Notes: a model not told the origin generated them from the sequence alone. Positions 1 to 9,340 are shown, counted from the first letter of the stretch. The stretch: DNA of 64,000 nucleotides from Candidatus Sumerlaeota bacterium (GCA_030156535.1 JASGMJ010000010.1:62001-126000); one strand, 5' to 3'. Numbers and translations are program-made.

Positions 1-1
1 G

Positions 2-2023
2 GAGAAGCTTCGCGGCGGCGCGTTCACGATCGAGGGATTTGCCATCGACGTCACCGAGCGCAAACGCACCATCGAGGCGCTCGAAGAATCCGAACGCAAA
101 TGGAAGGATATCCTGCTCCACACGCCACAAATCGGCGTCGGTATCGACCCGAAGGCGAGAATCGTCTTTGCCAACGATCATTTCCTTCAACTCACCGGCT
201 GGGAGGAAGAAGACGTTCTTGGCAAAGACTGGTTCGCGACCTTCATTCCCCGGGAACAACGCGAGCAGTTGCGGGCTGACTTTATCGCTGCAATGACCAG
301 CGGCGAAACCGTGGAGTCTTCGACATACGAGAGCACCATCCTGACGCGTGGGGGAGAGCGCCGCGACGTCGCGTGGTTTAATGTCCTGACAAAGGATGCC
401 GAGGGCGTCGTCGTGGACGTCACCTGTCTGGGTGTCGATCTGACCGAACGCAAACACGCCGAAGAGGAACTGCGCCACCGCGAGAGCATGCTCCAGAAAA
501 TCTTCGACATCCTCCCCATCGGCCTCTGGTTCGCCGACAACGAGGGAAATATCCTGCGTGGCAATCCCGCCGGAGTGAAAATCTGGGGCGCCGAGCCACA
601 CGTGCCGCTCATGGAGTACGGCGTCTTCAAGGCTCGCCGTCTTCCCTCGGGTGAACCCATTGCCCCGCACGAATGGGCGCTCGCGCGCACGATCCGCGAA
701 GGCATCACCGTACAGGACGAACTGCTCGAAATCGACGCCTTCGACGGACAGACCAGGACAATCCTGAACTACACCACCCCCATCCTGGACGAACACGGAA
801 AAGTGCAGGGCGCGATCGTGCTCAATCAGGACGTCACCGACCGCCGGCAGGCGGAGGACGAAAGGGCGAACCTGGAACAACAATACCGCCACGCACAGAA
901 GATGGACGCCATCGGCCAACTCACTGGCGGTGTTGCCCATGACTTCAACAACCTGCTGCAGGTCATCAGCGGCGCCACCGACATGGCCCTCGAAGACGTG
1001 CCGCAAGGGCACCCCGCCCACGAGAGCCTCCTCGAAGTCGCCGAAGCAGGACAACGCGCCGCACGCCTCGTCGAGCAACTCCTCCTTTTTAGCAGGCGCC
1101 AGATCATGCGGCCGGGCGTTCTTGAACTCAATGGCGTCGTCACCGACCTGCTCCAGATGCTGCGCCGCGTCATTGGTGAGCACGTCCGCGTCGAATGGAC
1201 CCCCGGAGAAGAACTCGCCTCCATCCACGCCGACCGCGGCATGATCGAGCAGACCATCGTCAACTTGTGCGTCAACGCCCGCGACGCCATGCCGGAGGGC
1301 GGAACCATTACCCTCGCCACCAGCAACATCACCATCGGCGAGCAATTCATCGCCACGCATCAATGGGCAGTGGAAGGGGAGTATGTTCTCCTGAGCGTGA
1401 CCGACACTGGCATCGGCATGAACAAGGAAACGCTCGACCACATCTTCGAGCCCTTCTTCACCACCAAGGAAGTGGGCAAGGGCACCGGCCTTGGGCTCGC
1501 AACTGTCTATGGCATCGTCAAGCAGCACGGCGGAATGATCACGGCCGAGAGCCAACCCGGTGAGGGTTCGATCTTCCACGTCTACCTCCCCGTCTCCGGC
1601 ATGGAGGCGGGGCCGGTGAAGTCCGCTTCCCACCACGCACCAGTCAGGGGATCCGAGACAATTCTGCTCGCCGAGGACGATGAGATGGTGCGCAACCTTG
1701 CACGCCTCGTCCTCGAACGTGCCGGTTACACGGTTCTTGCCACCCACGATGGGGCCAGTGCCGTCGCCTTGTTTCGCAAGCACGCCAGCGAGATCGACCT
1801 CGCGATCCTGGACGTCGTGATGCCAGGCATGGGTGGACGCGAAGCCTTGGACGAAATGCGGAGAATCCGCCCCGGCGCCAAAGTCCTCTTTGCCAGTGGC
1901 TATAGCGAAAACGCCCTGCACACCAACTTCGTTCTCGACGAGGGACTTACGCTGATCGCCAAGCCCTACGGCCGCGACACGCTCCTGCGCGCCGTGCGCA
2001 ACGTGCTTGCCAAACCCAATTAG
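2..2023 (+). CDS. PAS-domain hybrid sensor histidine kinase, 5' end missing
   Basis: This is the 3' portion (673 residues visible) of a hybrid histidine kinase; the frame is open to the left edge, so the true start lies outside. Domains in order are the tail of one PAS/PAC (GFAIDVTERK), a PAS near residues 35-150, a third PAS near 165-285, a HisKA H-box (GGVAHDFNN, phospho-accepting His about residue 313), an HATPase with N-box [14 protein letters not shown] and G-box GKGTGLGLATVYG, then a C-terminal receiver with phospho-acceptor Asp about residue 604 (ILDVVMPG). It should autophosphorylate on His and pass phosphate to its own receiver. No transmembrane segment is seen in the visible part, so it may be cytosolic. 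It has the same tail architecture as the kinase at 40008-42329. The ligand is unknown. Confidence 0.93.
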   Translation, partial: EKLRGGAFTIEGFAIDVTERKRTIEALEESERKWKDILLHTPQIGVGIDPKARIVFANDHFLQLTGWEEEDVLGKDWFATFIPREQREQLRADFIAAMTSGETVESSTYESTILTRGGERRDVAWFNVLTKDAEGVVVDVTCLGVDLTERKHAEEELRHRESMLQKIFDILPIGLWFADNEGNILRGNPAGVKIWGAEPHVPLMEYGVFKARRLPSGEPIAPHEWALARTIREGITVQDELLEIDAFDGQTRTILNYTTPILDEHGKVQGAIVLNQDVTDRRQAEDERANLEQQYRHAQKMDAIGQLTGGVAHDFNNLLQVISGATDMALEDVPQGHPAHESLLEVAEAGQRAARLVEQLLLFSRRQIMRPGVLELNGVVTDLLQMLRRVIGEHVRVEWTPGEELASIHADRGMIEQTIVNLCVNARDAMPEGGTITLATSNITIGEQFIATHQWAVEGEYVLLSVTDTGIGMNKETLDHIFEPFFTTKEVGKGTGLGLATVYGIVKQHGGMITAESQPGEGSIFHVYLPVSGMEAGPVKSASHHAPVRGSETILLAEDDEMVRNLARLVLERAGYTVLATHDGASAVALFRKHASEIDLAILDVVMPGMGGREALDEMRRIRPGAKVLFASGYSENALHTNFVLDEGLTLIAKPYGRDTLLRAVRNVLAKPN

Positions 2024-2081
2024 GGCAGGGCGCACGGCTCCTTTTCCGGTCTGCCGTGAGCCAACCGATGCCGGGGCGGGG

Positions 2082-2097
2082 CAGGACGCAACGAACC
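2082..2097. repeat. 16-bp dispersed motif, copy 1
   Basis: CAGGACGCAACGAACC occurs here, just after the kinase gene, and again identically at 7785-7800 upstream of argG. Both copies sit in gaps rich in AACC/CACAA words. Function unknown. Confidence 0.5.
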
Positions 2098-2179
2098 ACA
2101 AACCGCGCCCCCGTCTTCCCTGCATCTGCCTCGTGACAAGCCATGAAGGTCCGTGCTACATGAAAACAGAGGCGTGGTG

Positions 2180-4141
2180 ATGCTGCTTCTGCTCTTCATT
2201 GTTCTGGTGTGTGCCGCGGGGGGGCGCCTCGTGGCGCAACGCCTGCTGCCTGATGCCGACGTGGCCGACCGCGCGGTGGCGTGGACGCTGCTCGCGCTCA
2301 CCCAGTTTCTCTGCGTGCCCGTTCTGGTCGGCCTGACGCTGCACACTGTTTCCCTCTCCAGCATCGCCAGCACCCAGGCCGCCGTGTTGCTGGTCATCAC
2401 GGGATTCGTGGCGCTGGCCATGCAGCGCAGCGAGGAGGACGCGAGCCTGCGCGCCACGCTGGGCCCGGCGATTCTGCGAGGCTGGTTCGGCGAAGTACGG
2501 ATGGCCGGATGGCCCACGCGCCTCCTGTGGGGCCTGGTGATCTTCTGGATCATGGCCTCCACGGTGCCCGGTTGGTTTCTCGAACCGCGCATCGCCGACG
2601 CCGTGGAGTACCACACGCTGCAACCCGTTCAATGGCTGGGGACGGAGACGTTTGAACTCGGCCTGCGCCAGCCCTGGGACCAGGCCACCGGGTGGTGGTG
2701 GGGCGAAACGTATCCGAGCATCAAGAGCCTGGCCATCGTCCAATGGGTCGAGGCGCGCGGATCGTTTCGTGGCGCCGGGATGATCCAGGGGCTGTACGCG
2801 GGCGTGTGGATGCTGGCGCTGTGGGCATTGGGGAGACGGCTGGTGTTGCCGGGCTGGGCGGTTGCGGCCGCCGGGCTCGCCGTTGTTTCGATGCCCGACG
2901 TCATCCTCCAGAGCACGGAGGTCTACGCCGATTTGCAGGCCGCCGCCGCCGTGGCGCTTGTGCTGTGGGCGCTCGCCGGACTGCGCACGGAGGGCGGGAG
3001 CGTCCGCGTGTGGATCTGGTTTGCCGGGCTGGCGCTCGGGCATCTGGCGGGGACGAAGGCGTCGGTCCTCGTCGCGGCGGGTCTGCTTGGAGTGGCCGCG
3101 CTGGTGCTCGCCTGGCGGCGCGGAGAGGATCGCCCCGCGCGCATCCACAATGCCGCCGCCATGCTGCTGACCGGACTGCTCTTCGGCCTGCTTTTCGCCG
3201 GCATCTGGCTGCTGCGCAATGTCGTCGTCTACAACAACCCGCTCTACCCGATTCGGATCGAGGTGGCCGGGCGCGTGCTCTTTCCCGGGGTCGTTGATCC
3301 GGGGGTGAACCTCGCGGGCATCGCCGAACAGGAGGTGAGCAAGTGGTTCTTCTGGCTCCGCTCGCCGTTCGAGTCCATCGGCGTCACCCATCTGGGCAAC
3401 CGGTTGGCCGGAACGGGACCGGCCGCGGTGGGGCTGCTCCTTCCGGCCACGCTGGCGCTTGCCCTGCGCCTGATGCGCGAACGCACGGCCGGGTGGACGA
3501 TGTTGCTCGCGGCCGAGGTGCTGCTCTTCATCGGCCTGCCCGACCTGTGGTGGCCGCGCTACACGTTGTGCCTGATGACGGTGGGGGGGCTGGCGTTTGC
3601 GTTGCTGCTGGCCGAGGCGCGGCCGCTGGCCCGGGGAGTGCTGCTGGCTCTGCTGGTGTTGGCGGTGGGATGGAACACAGCGCGCGCGATTCCGTCGGTG
3701 ACGGGTTGGCCGCGTCCGCCGCTGTATGCTGCCTACCCGTTTCTCACGGGTGACGCGCGCCCCGAGGCCCTCTGGCGCACGCCCGACGCTTACTCCGCCC
3801 GGGACTTCGTCCGCGAGGAACTCGCCTCCAACCCCGCCAACTGGATCGGCTACGTCACCTACCAGTATTCGCCGTACTGGATTTACGAGCCCGGCGGCCC
3901 GTATCAGATTGTTGCGCTGCCCGGTGCCGAACTCGGCCCCCACGAAATGCAGTGGGTCGACCGCGTGCTCGAATCGCGCGCCACCCACGTCGTGGCGCAC
4001 TATGGCTGGGCGGAGAGTTTGCTGATGGAGCGCCGACCCGAGCACTTCCGGTGCGTCTTCCGAGCCGAGCACTGGGCCGGTGAACACCCGTGGAGCCCCG
4101 GCGAGTTTGACCCCATGGCCGTCTGGGAGGTCGTCCGATGA
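2180..4141 (+). CDS. polytopic membrane protein, GT-C glycosyltransferase-like
   Basis: A 653-residue protein with many hydrophobic segments and a soluble C-terminal part. After the first membrane segments there is a short acidic loop (RIADAVEYH) followed by a tryptophan-rich stretch, resembling the D/E loop of GT-C enzymes that use lipid-linked sugar donors; this family link is an inference from topology, not a clear motif match. The ATG at 2180 is preferred over an upstream in-frame GTG at 2153 because AGAGG lies about 9 bases before it and the hydrophobic stretch begins at once. Its stop overlaps the next start (ATGA), so the two genes are probably translationally coupled and may act together. 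No substrate can be assigned. Confidence 0.8.
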   Translation: MLLLLFIVLVCAAGGRLVAQRLLPDADVADRAVAWTLLALTQFLCVPVLVGLTLHTVSLSSIASTQAAVLLVITGFVALAMQRSEEDASLRATLGPAILRGWFGEVRMAGWPTRLLWGLVIFWIMASTVPGWFLEPRIADAVEYHTLQPVQWLGTETFELGLRQPWDQATGWWWGETYPSIKSLAIVQWVEARGSFRGAGMIQGLYAGVWMLALWALGRRLVLPGWAVAAAGLAVVSMPDVILQSTEVYADLQAAAAVALVLWALAGLRTEGGSVRVWIWFAGLALGHLAGTKASVLVAAGLLGVAALVLAWRRGEDRPARIHNAAAMLLTGLLFGLLFAGIWLLRNVVVYNNPLYPIRIEVAGRVLFPGVVDPGVNLAGIAEQEVSKWFFWLRSPFESIGVTHLGNRLAGTGPAAVGLLLPATLALALRLMRERTAGWTMLLAAEVLLFIGLPDLWWPRYTLCLMTVGGLAFALLLAEARPLARGVLLALLVLAVGWNTARAIPSVTGWPRPPLYAAYPFLTGDARPEALWRTPDAYSARDFVREELASNPANWIGYVTYQYSPYWIYEPGGPYQIVALPGAELGPHEMQWVDRVLESRATHVVAHYGWAESLLMERRPEHFRCVFRAEHWAGEHPWSPGEFDPMAVWEVVR

Positions 4142-5025
4142 CCGAACCCCGCACCGGCTGGATGGAGCGCCACGTGGGCGGCTGGCCTGTCCGCGCCGCC
4201 CTGCTCATGGCAATCGGACTCAGTGCGTTCTACTGGCTCCTGCCATCGCGCCGCGTCGAGGCCCAGCGCGTCTGGCAGCTCTTCTACGCCCCGCTGCGCC
4301 ATCAGGGACTCTCGCTCGATGGCTCGCATGTGCCCCGTCATCTGGAGAGCGGGGAATTCAGCGAGTGGACGCATCTGCTGGCGCGCGGCGCGCTGATCCG
4401 CTGGCACGTGCGCGAGACGGCTCCGCACGCGCTGAGCAGTCTGGAGACGCGCTGGGAGGACGGTCTCTGGACCCCGCCCGACTCTGCCGAACTGCGCGCC
4501 GCGCTGGAGGCACTGGACGCCTCGTGGGCGGCGCGGTGTGAAGCCGCCGGAGAACCGCTGGCCGCCAGCTTCGGCGAACTGGCACAAGCGGGCTGGGAGA
4601 TCACCGTCCTTGCGGGCGGAGAACCGCTCCCGCACCGCCTCGGCGAGCAGGGCGAGCTGATCATCGAAGACGCCCCGGCAGGCACCATGCTCCGCCTCAC
4701 CCCGCCCGAAGGCATTCCCACCGAGCAGTTCGGCGACCGCCTGATTCTGGAGTTCGACCCCGCGTCCGCCGAAGAGGGCAGACTCTACAGGACGGTGCTC
4801 TATTTCCACGTCAACAACCTCCCCGAGTCCGGCTTCCGCCGCCACCTCGCGGAATTTCCCGAGGACGCCGCCCCCGCGACCCGGGCCGCCTTCTCTCTGC
4901 ACAACGAGCCCGCGTGGCTGGCCGAAGGCGCCCGGCTGCGCTCGCTGCGCATCGACTTCCCCAACGCGAACGGGCGCCTGGTGCTGCACGGCCTGAGCGG
5001 CGGAAACGCGGCCCCCCAACCGTAA
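4138..5025 (+). CDS. hypothetical membrane-anchored protein
   Basis: A 295-residue protein not recognised by family. It has one N-terminal hydrophobic segment (about residues 18-36, ALLMAIGLSAFYWLLP) followed by a long soluble region rich in Glu, Arg and Pro with no cysteine motif or catalytic signature that I can identify. Topology suggests a membrane anchor with an extracytoplasmic domain. The start overlaps the stop of the preceding membrane-protein gene by four bases, which implies a joint operon and possibly a shared role in cell-envelope polysaccharide work. Confidence 0.75.
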   Translation: MTEPRTGWMERHVGGWPVRAALLMAIGLSAFYWLLPSRRVEAQRVWQLFYAPLRHQGLSLDGSHVPRHLESGEFSEWTHLLARGALIRWHVRETAPHALSSLETRWEDGLWTPPDSAELRAALEALDASWAARCEAAGEPLAASFGELAQAGWEITVLAGGEPLPHRLGEQGELIIEDAPAGTMLRLTPPEGIPTEQFGDRLILEFDPASAEEGRLYRTVLYFHVNNLPESGFRRHLAEFPEDAAPATRAAFSLHNEPAWLAEGARLRSLRIDFPNANGRLVLHGLSGGNAAPQP

Positions 5026-5213
5026 ATTCACGACAACCGACGTGGCTGGGGCGTCTTGGCCGAGTCCGGCATCCGCCCCCCCCCGAACCGCAGTCCCCTG
5101 CTTGTCCCTTTGGCTCCCTTCTCCCTTTGCCTGATCCGCGCGTCCCATCCCGGGCGAGCACGACTCTTGTATAGCAAGTCGCGTTCAGACCACCTTCAAT
5201 CGGAGAACCTGCG

Positions 5214-5630
5214 ATGAAGCGATTGGATTATCGCGCCCTGGCGGCTGGTGTCGTGCTCGGTGGCGCCGCCATGCTGATGATGGGCCAGACCATGCCCGAG
5301 CGGCCCACCCCGTTCCAGAATCAGTCCGTCGACGAAATCCTGTTCCCGCGCCGCCAGGAGGGCATCGTGGTGCTCGGCGACGGAACGGCGCTCGCCCCCG
5401 CCAAGACCGACGTCGAGGAGCTGATGGCACTGGTCGACAAGAACGACACCGAAGTCGGCCGCTACCAGGCCGTCGCGCTTGGCGCGGGAAACAACTTCGT
5501 CGTCATCGACACCCAGAACGGCCTGACCCGCGCCTACCTCGACGACACCCGGATGCTGCTCTACAACGTCCGCGTTCCCAACCATGTCATCGAGACGCGG
5601 CTGAAGAAGCACACGGGGCTGGTCGACTGA
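5214..5630 (+). CDS. small exported or membrane-anchored hypothetical protein
   Basis: A 138-residue protein with a short basic N-terminus (MKRLDYR) and a hydrophobic stretch at about residues 9-26, giving a signal peptide or anchor. The rest is soluble with a compact alpha/beta appearance (VVLGDGTAL, NNFVVIDTQNGLTRAYLDD). GGAG 8-9 bases upstream supports the ATG. It is not recognised. Its last 44 bases overlap the 3' end of the convergent permease gene. Confidence 0.75.
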   Translation: MKRLDYRALAAGVVLGGAAMLMMGQTMPERPTPFQNQSVDEILFPRRQEGIVVLGDGTALAPAKTDVEELMALVDKNDTEVGRYQAVALGAGNNFVVIDTQNGLTRAYLDDTRMLLYNVRVPNHVIETRLKKHTGLVD

Positions 5631-7293
5631 GGCGGTGCACGGCAACAAGCCCGGCAGTCGCCGCGTAGGCCGCTACGCCCGGCGCCAGCAGCAGCAGGCA
5701 CAGCGCGCTGACCTGACCCGTCGGCGCGTAGTGCATCAGCGTGAGCAGCCGCACGCCCAGCGTCGTCGTCCCCGGCGGCAGCAGCAGCACGGCGGCTCCA
5801 ACCTCGCCCAGCGAAAGCGCAAACGCCGCCAGCATCCCCGCCGCGATGGCCGGCCGGCACTGCGGCCACGCAATGCCGCGCCAGAACGCCACCGGCCCCG
5901 CACCCTCCAGCGCGGCGGCAGAGGCGGCATCCTCGGGCAGCAGCCGCAACGAACGCTCCACCAATAGCGCCACGATTGGACCAAACCGCAGCAGCCAGAC
6001 GAACAGCAGCGGCGCGTGCGTCTGGCCCAGCGCCGCCAGCGCGTCATCCAGCCCCAGCGGCAGCGACCCCGGCGGCAGCCGCAGCAGCACCTGCGTCCCG
6101 ACGGCCAGCAGCGGCGCGGGCGTCACCAACGCCAGCAGCAGCGCCACGCGCCCCGGCCACGGACGCCGCGTCGACGCCAGCCCCCAACCGGCCAGTGTCC
6201 CCAGCACGCCGGCCGCCAAAGCCAGCACGGCGCCGAGCAGGAGCGTCAGACCGAACTCGTCCGCAGCTGTGCCCCAGACCACGCGCCAGACAGCGCCGGG
6301 GCCTTCGGGGCCCGTGGCCGTCCAGAAGAGCACTCCGAGCGCCAGCACCCCCGGTCCGGCCCCCAGCACCACGCCCAGCACCGTCAGGCACCGCGTCCCT
6401 GCCGAAGGCGGCAGCGGCCGGGCATCCCCCTCCGCGCCCGCTTCCTCCGTGGCTCCGGCGCGCAGCGCCAGCCAGCCCGCCCCGCCCGCCACCAGCGCCG
6501 TCAGCGCCCCAAGCCCCAGGCTCGCCAGCAGTGCCGACCGCGTGTCGAAGTACACGCCGAACTGAACGTACACTTCGGAAACCAGCACGGGCAGGCTGCG
6601 CAGCGCTTCGGGCACGCCAAGTTCGATGATGCCGAACAGAAACACCAGTCCGCCCCCGGCCAGCAGCCCCCCCGCGGCCATCGGCAGCGTCACCCGCAGC
6701 AGCACGCGCGCGGGACCGGTGTGCAGCAGCGCTTCCTGTTCGGCCCCGGAATCCGTGCGTTCCAGCACGGCCGCGAGAGCCAGAATCGCCAGCGGCGCCA
6801 ATCCCCACGCCAGCACCCCCGCGCCGCCCCACAACGTGTAGATCGGCGCTCCGGGAATGAGCGGGGCGGGACCACGGATTTGCTCGGTGACGGGGAAGAC
6901 GGCCTGGCTCCCCGTCAGCCACTCGGTCAGCAGCCCGGCCGGTCCGGACAGCCGGACGGCCGCGACGGCCAGCACCGTGGGCGGCAGGAAGAGCGGCACG
7001 CACGCAATGGCCAGCAGCAGGACGCCCGCGCGGCGCGGCAGCAAACGCGCCGCCGCCAGCGCCACGGGCACGGCAAGCAGCAAGGCAAAGACGGCCGCGC
7101 CGGTGCTCATGCGCAGGCTGTTCCACGCCAGATGTGCCAGACGGGGCAACGTGGAGGCAGAGGACGAATCGGGAAGGGCTTCGGCACTGCCAAGTCCCAG
7201 GGCCAGAGGCGCGAGCAGGGCAAGCGTTGCGGCCAGCCAGAGCCACGGGGCCGCGCGGACCCACGCAGGCGTTACGGCGCGGAGTCCGCCCAT
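5587..7293 (-). CDS. two-domain ABC transporter permease (iron/thiamine type)
   Basis: A 568-residue inner-membrane permease with two halves of about six membrane spans each, the layout of FbpB/ThiP-type permeases for ferric iron, thiamine or related solutes. Each half carries an EAA-like cytoplasmic loop that would contact the ATPase; the second is clear (AAALEGAGPVAFWRGIAWP, residues about 465-485), the first reads LLRVTLPMAAGGLLAGG. The ATG follows GAGG by four bases and overlaps the preceding lipoprotein gene by 22 bases, so both are cotranscribed. No ATPase or solute-binding protein is nearby, so the substrate cannot be fixed and partners must be encoded elsewhere. Very high Ala/Leu/Gly content. 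Confidence 0.85.
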   Translation of the reverse strand: MGGLRAVTPAWVRAAPWLWLAATLALLAPLALGLGSAEALPDSSSASTLPRLAHLAWNSLRMSTGAAVFALLLAVPVALAAARLLPRRAGVLLLAIACVPLFLPPTVLAVAAVRLSGPAGLLTEWLTGSQAVFPVTEQIRGPAPLIPGAPIYTLWGGAGVLAWGLAPLAILALAAVLERTDSGAEQEALLHTGPARVLLRVTLPMAAGGLLAGGGLVFLFGIIELGVPEALRSLPVLVSEVYVQFGVYFDTRSALLASLGLGALTALVAGGAGWLALRAGATEEAGAEGDARPLPPSAGTRCLTVLGVVLGAGPGVLALGVLFWTATGPEGPGAVWRVVWGTAADEFGLTLLLGAVLALAAGVLGTLAGWGLASTRRPWPGRVALLLALVTPAPLLAVGTQVLLRLPPGSLPLGLDDALAALGQTHAPLLFVWLLRFGPIVALLVERSLRLLPEDAASAAALEGAGPVAFWRGIAWPQCRPAIAAGMLAAFALSLGEVGAAVLLLPPGTTTLGVRLLTLMHYAPTGQVSALCLLLLAPGVAAYAATAGLVAVHRLSRPAPCASSAASR

Positions 7294-7655
7294 TGTTCCT
7301 CAAGCGAGGCGCGAAGACGCGCGGCGGCTTTGCGGGCATCATCCCAGGAGCGGGCACGTTCGACGGGCGCCGCCGGGTACTCCAGCGGCAGATACGTGGA
7401 GCCTCCCACGCGGCCGACTTCCGCCCACACCATGTTCCAGCCCCCGAGTTCCTTGTTCGGCACCGCGCCCACCATCACGAAGCGCCGCTCGCCCGAAGGC
7501 ATCTCGCGGGCAAAGGTCTCGAAGATTTCCACGTCGCTTGTGCGGTAGGTGCCGCCGAAGTGCTCGACGAACGCGATGCGCGACTTGTTGCGCGGCGAAT
7601 AGCACGCGGCCAGCACCATCACCGCGCCGAGAAGAATCAGTGCCTTGCGTGCCAT
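7272..7655 (-). CDS. small putative lipoprotein
   Basis: A 127-residue protein starting with a textbook lipoprotein signal: MARKALILLGAVMVLAAC, with lipobox LAAC giving the lipidated Cys at residue 18. The start was chosen because GGAGAGG lies about 5 bases upstream; an in-frame upstream ATG would bury the signal. The mature part is unrecognised (FVMVGAVPNKELGGWNMVW). It overlaps the downstream permease gene, so it may be an accessory envelope lipoprotein of that transporter; that is inference only. Confidence 0.75.
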   Translation of the reverse strand: MARKALILLGAVMVLAACYSPRNKSRIAFVEHFGGTYRTSDVEIFETFAREMPSGERRFVMVGAVPNKELGGWNMVWAEVGRVGGSTYLPLEYPAAPVERARSWDDARKAAARLRASLEEQWADSAP

Positions 7656-7784
7656 CGCGCCTCTCCGTGCCGGGATTGCCCTTCGTGGCCTTTTCCTCTC
7701 CCGCCGTGACGCGCAGGGCAAGCACGGAGAACGGCGGGATGTGGGTGTGGACGATGCGAGTCAATCCATGCAGGGACGGAACAA

Positions 7785-7800
7785 CAGGACGCAACGAACC
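7785..7800. repeat. 16-bp dispersed motif, copy 2
   Basis: Identical to 2082-2097 (CAGGACGCAACGAACC). It lies between the lipoprotein gene and argG, about 110 bases before the argG start, followed by CACAA/GAACC words. Confidence 0.5.
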
Positions 7801-7907
7801 GCGCACCACAAGGCACGAACCATGTGAAAATCGGGGATTTGGCTTGATCCGAGACGGCGCCGAGCCCGAATCGTGCCCCCCAAATTTATCGGGAGGTTCC
7901 CGCGTCC

Positions 7908-9275
7908 ATGGCAAAGAAAGCCGCAAAGAAAGCCGCAAAAACTTCCGGTGTGAAACGCATTCGCGCCGCGAAGGACGTTCCGCCAAAAGCCACCTACGAA
8001 CCGGGCGGTCAGTCCCAGAAGCTTTCTCTGCGACGCCCCGGACAGGATGAGCTCGCGCCCGAGCGCCGCGGCGTGAATAAGGTCCTCGTCGCCTACAGTG
8101 GCGGCCTCGACACCTCCGTCATGATTCCCTGGCTCATTGAAAACTACGGCTGCGAAGTCGTCGCCTATGGCTGCGACCTCGGCCAGGGCGGCGACATGAC
8201 CGCCCTCAAGAAGAAGGCCAAGGACACCGGCGCCAAGAAGTGCACCATTCAGGATGTGCGTGAAGAATTCGTCGAGGACTTCATCGTCCCCGCCATCATG
8301 GCAAACGCCCTCTACGAAGGGCGCTACCCGATGCACACCTCGCTCGGCCGCCCCCTCATCGCCAAGCACATGGTTGATGTCGCCAAGGCCGAAGGCTGCG
8401 ACGCCATCGCCCACGGCTGCACCGGCAAGGGCAACGACCAGTGCCGCTTTGAGTTCACCTTCATGGCGCTCGCACCCGAACTCAAGGTCATCGCACCCCT
8501 GCGCGAGTGGGAAATGAAGAGCCGCGACGACGAGTTCGCCTACGCCGAGGCACGCGGCATCTATCTCCCCATCTCCCGCCAGAAGCCCTTCTCCATCGAC
8601 AAGAACCTGTATGGCTGCGCCATCGAGTGCGGCGAGCTCGAAGACCCCTGGCACGTCGCCCCCGAGGACGCCTTCCAGGACACCGTCAACCCGGTCAACG
8701 CTCCCAACGAGCCCGAGGACGTCATCATCGGCTTCCGTCACGGCAAGCCCGAGACGCTCAACGGCAAGAAGCTCAAGGTGCGCACCATCATTGAAAAACT
8801 CACCGAGATCGGCAACCGCCACGGCGTCGGCCGTCTCGACATGATCGAGAACCGCCTCGTCGGCATCAAGAGCCGCGAAGTCTACGAGGCGCCCGCCGCC
8901 ACCATGCTCATCGCCGCACACCGCGAACTCGAAGCGCTCACCCTCGACAAGGAAAGCCAGCGCTTCAAGGAAGCCGTCGATCTCAAGTTCATCGACATCA
9001 TCTACAACGGCTTCTGGTTCTCCCCCCTGCGCGAGGCGTTGCAGGACTTCATCGAGCGCTCGAACTACGTCGTCACCGGCGAAGTCAAACTGCGCCTCTA
9101 CAAGGGCTCCGCGCGCCCCATCGGCCGCATGTCCCCCAACTCGCTCTACGACCGCAAGCTCTCGACCTACGAGGCCGACGACGAGTTCGATCACAGCAAG
9201 GCCGAAGGCTTCATCAACATCTACGGCATGCCGCTGCTCGTCCATCACCGCCGCAAGGAACGCGGCATCAAGTAA
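7908..9275 (+). CDS. argG: argininosuccinate synthase with N-terminal extension
   Basis: Cytosolic enzyme joining citrulline and aspartate with ATP in arginine synthesis. The P-loop-like ATP site AYSGGLDTS sits at residues 62-70, and the family motif GCTGKGNDQ is followed by CRFE. The catalytic core is full length. The odd part is the first 55 or so residues: family members normally start about 5 residues before the ATP motif, whereas here a Lys/Ala-rich tail (MAKKAAKKAAK) precedes it. GGGAGG 11 bases before the ATG supports this start, and no better internal ATG exists before the motif. A hairpin terminator follows at 9303. No other arg genes are adjacent. Confidence 0.96.
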   Translation: MAKKAAKKAAKTSGVKRIRAAKDVPPKATYEPGGQSQKLSLRRPGQDELAPERRGVNKVLVAYSGGLDTSVMIPWLIENYGCEVVAYGCDLGQGGDMTALKKKAKDTGAKKCTIQDVREEFVEDFIVPAIMANALYEGRYPMHTSLGRPLIAKHMVDVAKAEGCDAIAHGCTGKGNDQCRFEFTFMALAPELKVIAPLREWEMKSRDDEFAYAEARGIYLPISRQKPFSIDKNLYGCAIECGELEDPWHVAPEDAFQDTVNPVNAPNEPEDVIIGFRHGKPETLNGKKLKVRTIIEKLTEIGNRHGVGRLDMIENRLVGIKSREVYEAPAATMLIAAHRELEALTLDKESQRFKEAVDLKFIDIIYNGFWFSPLREALQDFIERSNYVVTGEVKLRLYKGSARPIGRMSPNSLYDRKLSTYEADDEFDHSKAEGFINIYGMPLLVHHRRKERGIK

Positions 9276-9302
9276 CCCGCAAGTCACTCAACGCGAACAC
9301 CC

Positions 9303-9340
9303 GACGGGGAACGGCCACGGCGCCGCTCCCCGTCTTTCAT
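9303..9340 (+). terminator. rho-independent terminator of argG
   Basis: Inverted repeat GACGGGGA (9303-9310) / TCCCCGTC (9327-9334) followed by TTTCATTT, 28 bases after the argG stop. Confidence 0.75.

Noticed and set aside
2156-4087. 643-residue open frame on the minus strand opposite the first membrane protein
   Set aside because: Arg/Gln/His-rich low-complexity product, typical of a shadow of a Leu/Ala-rich membrane gene.
7656-7907. Thiamine (TPP) riboswitch upstream of the permease operon
   Set aside because: The conserved CTGAGA core and paired helices were not found on the minus strand.
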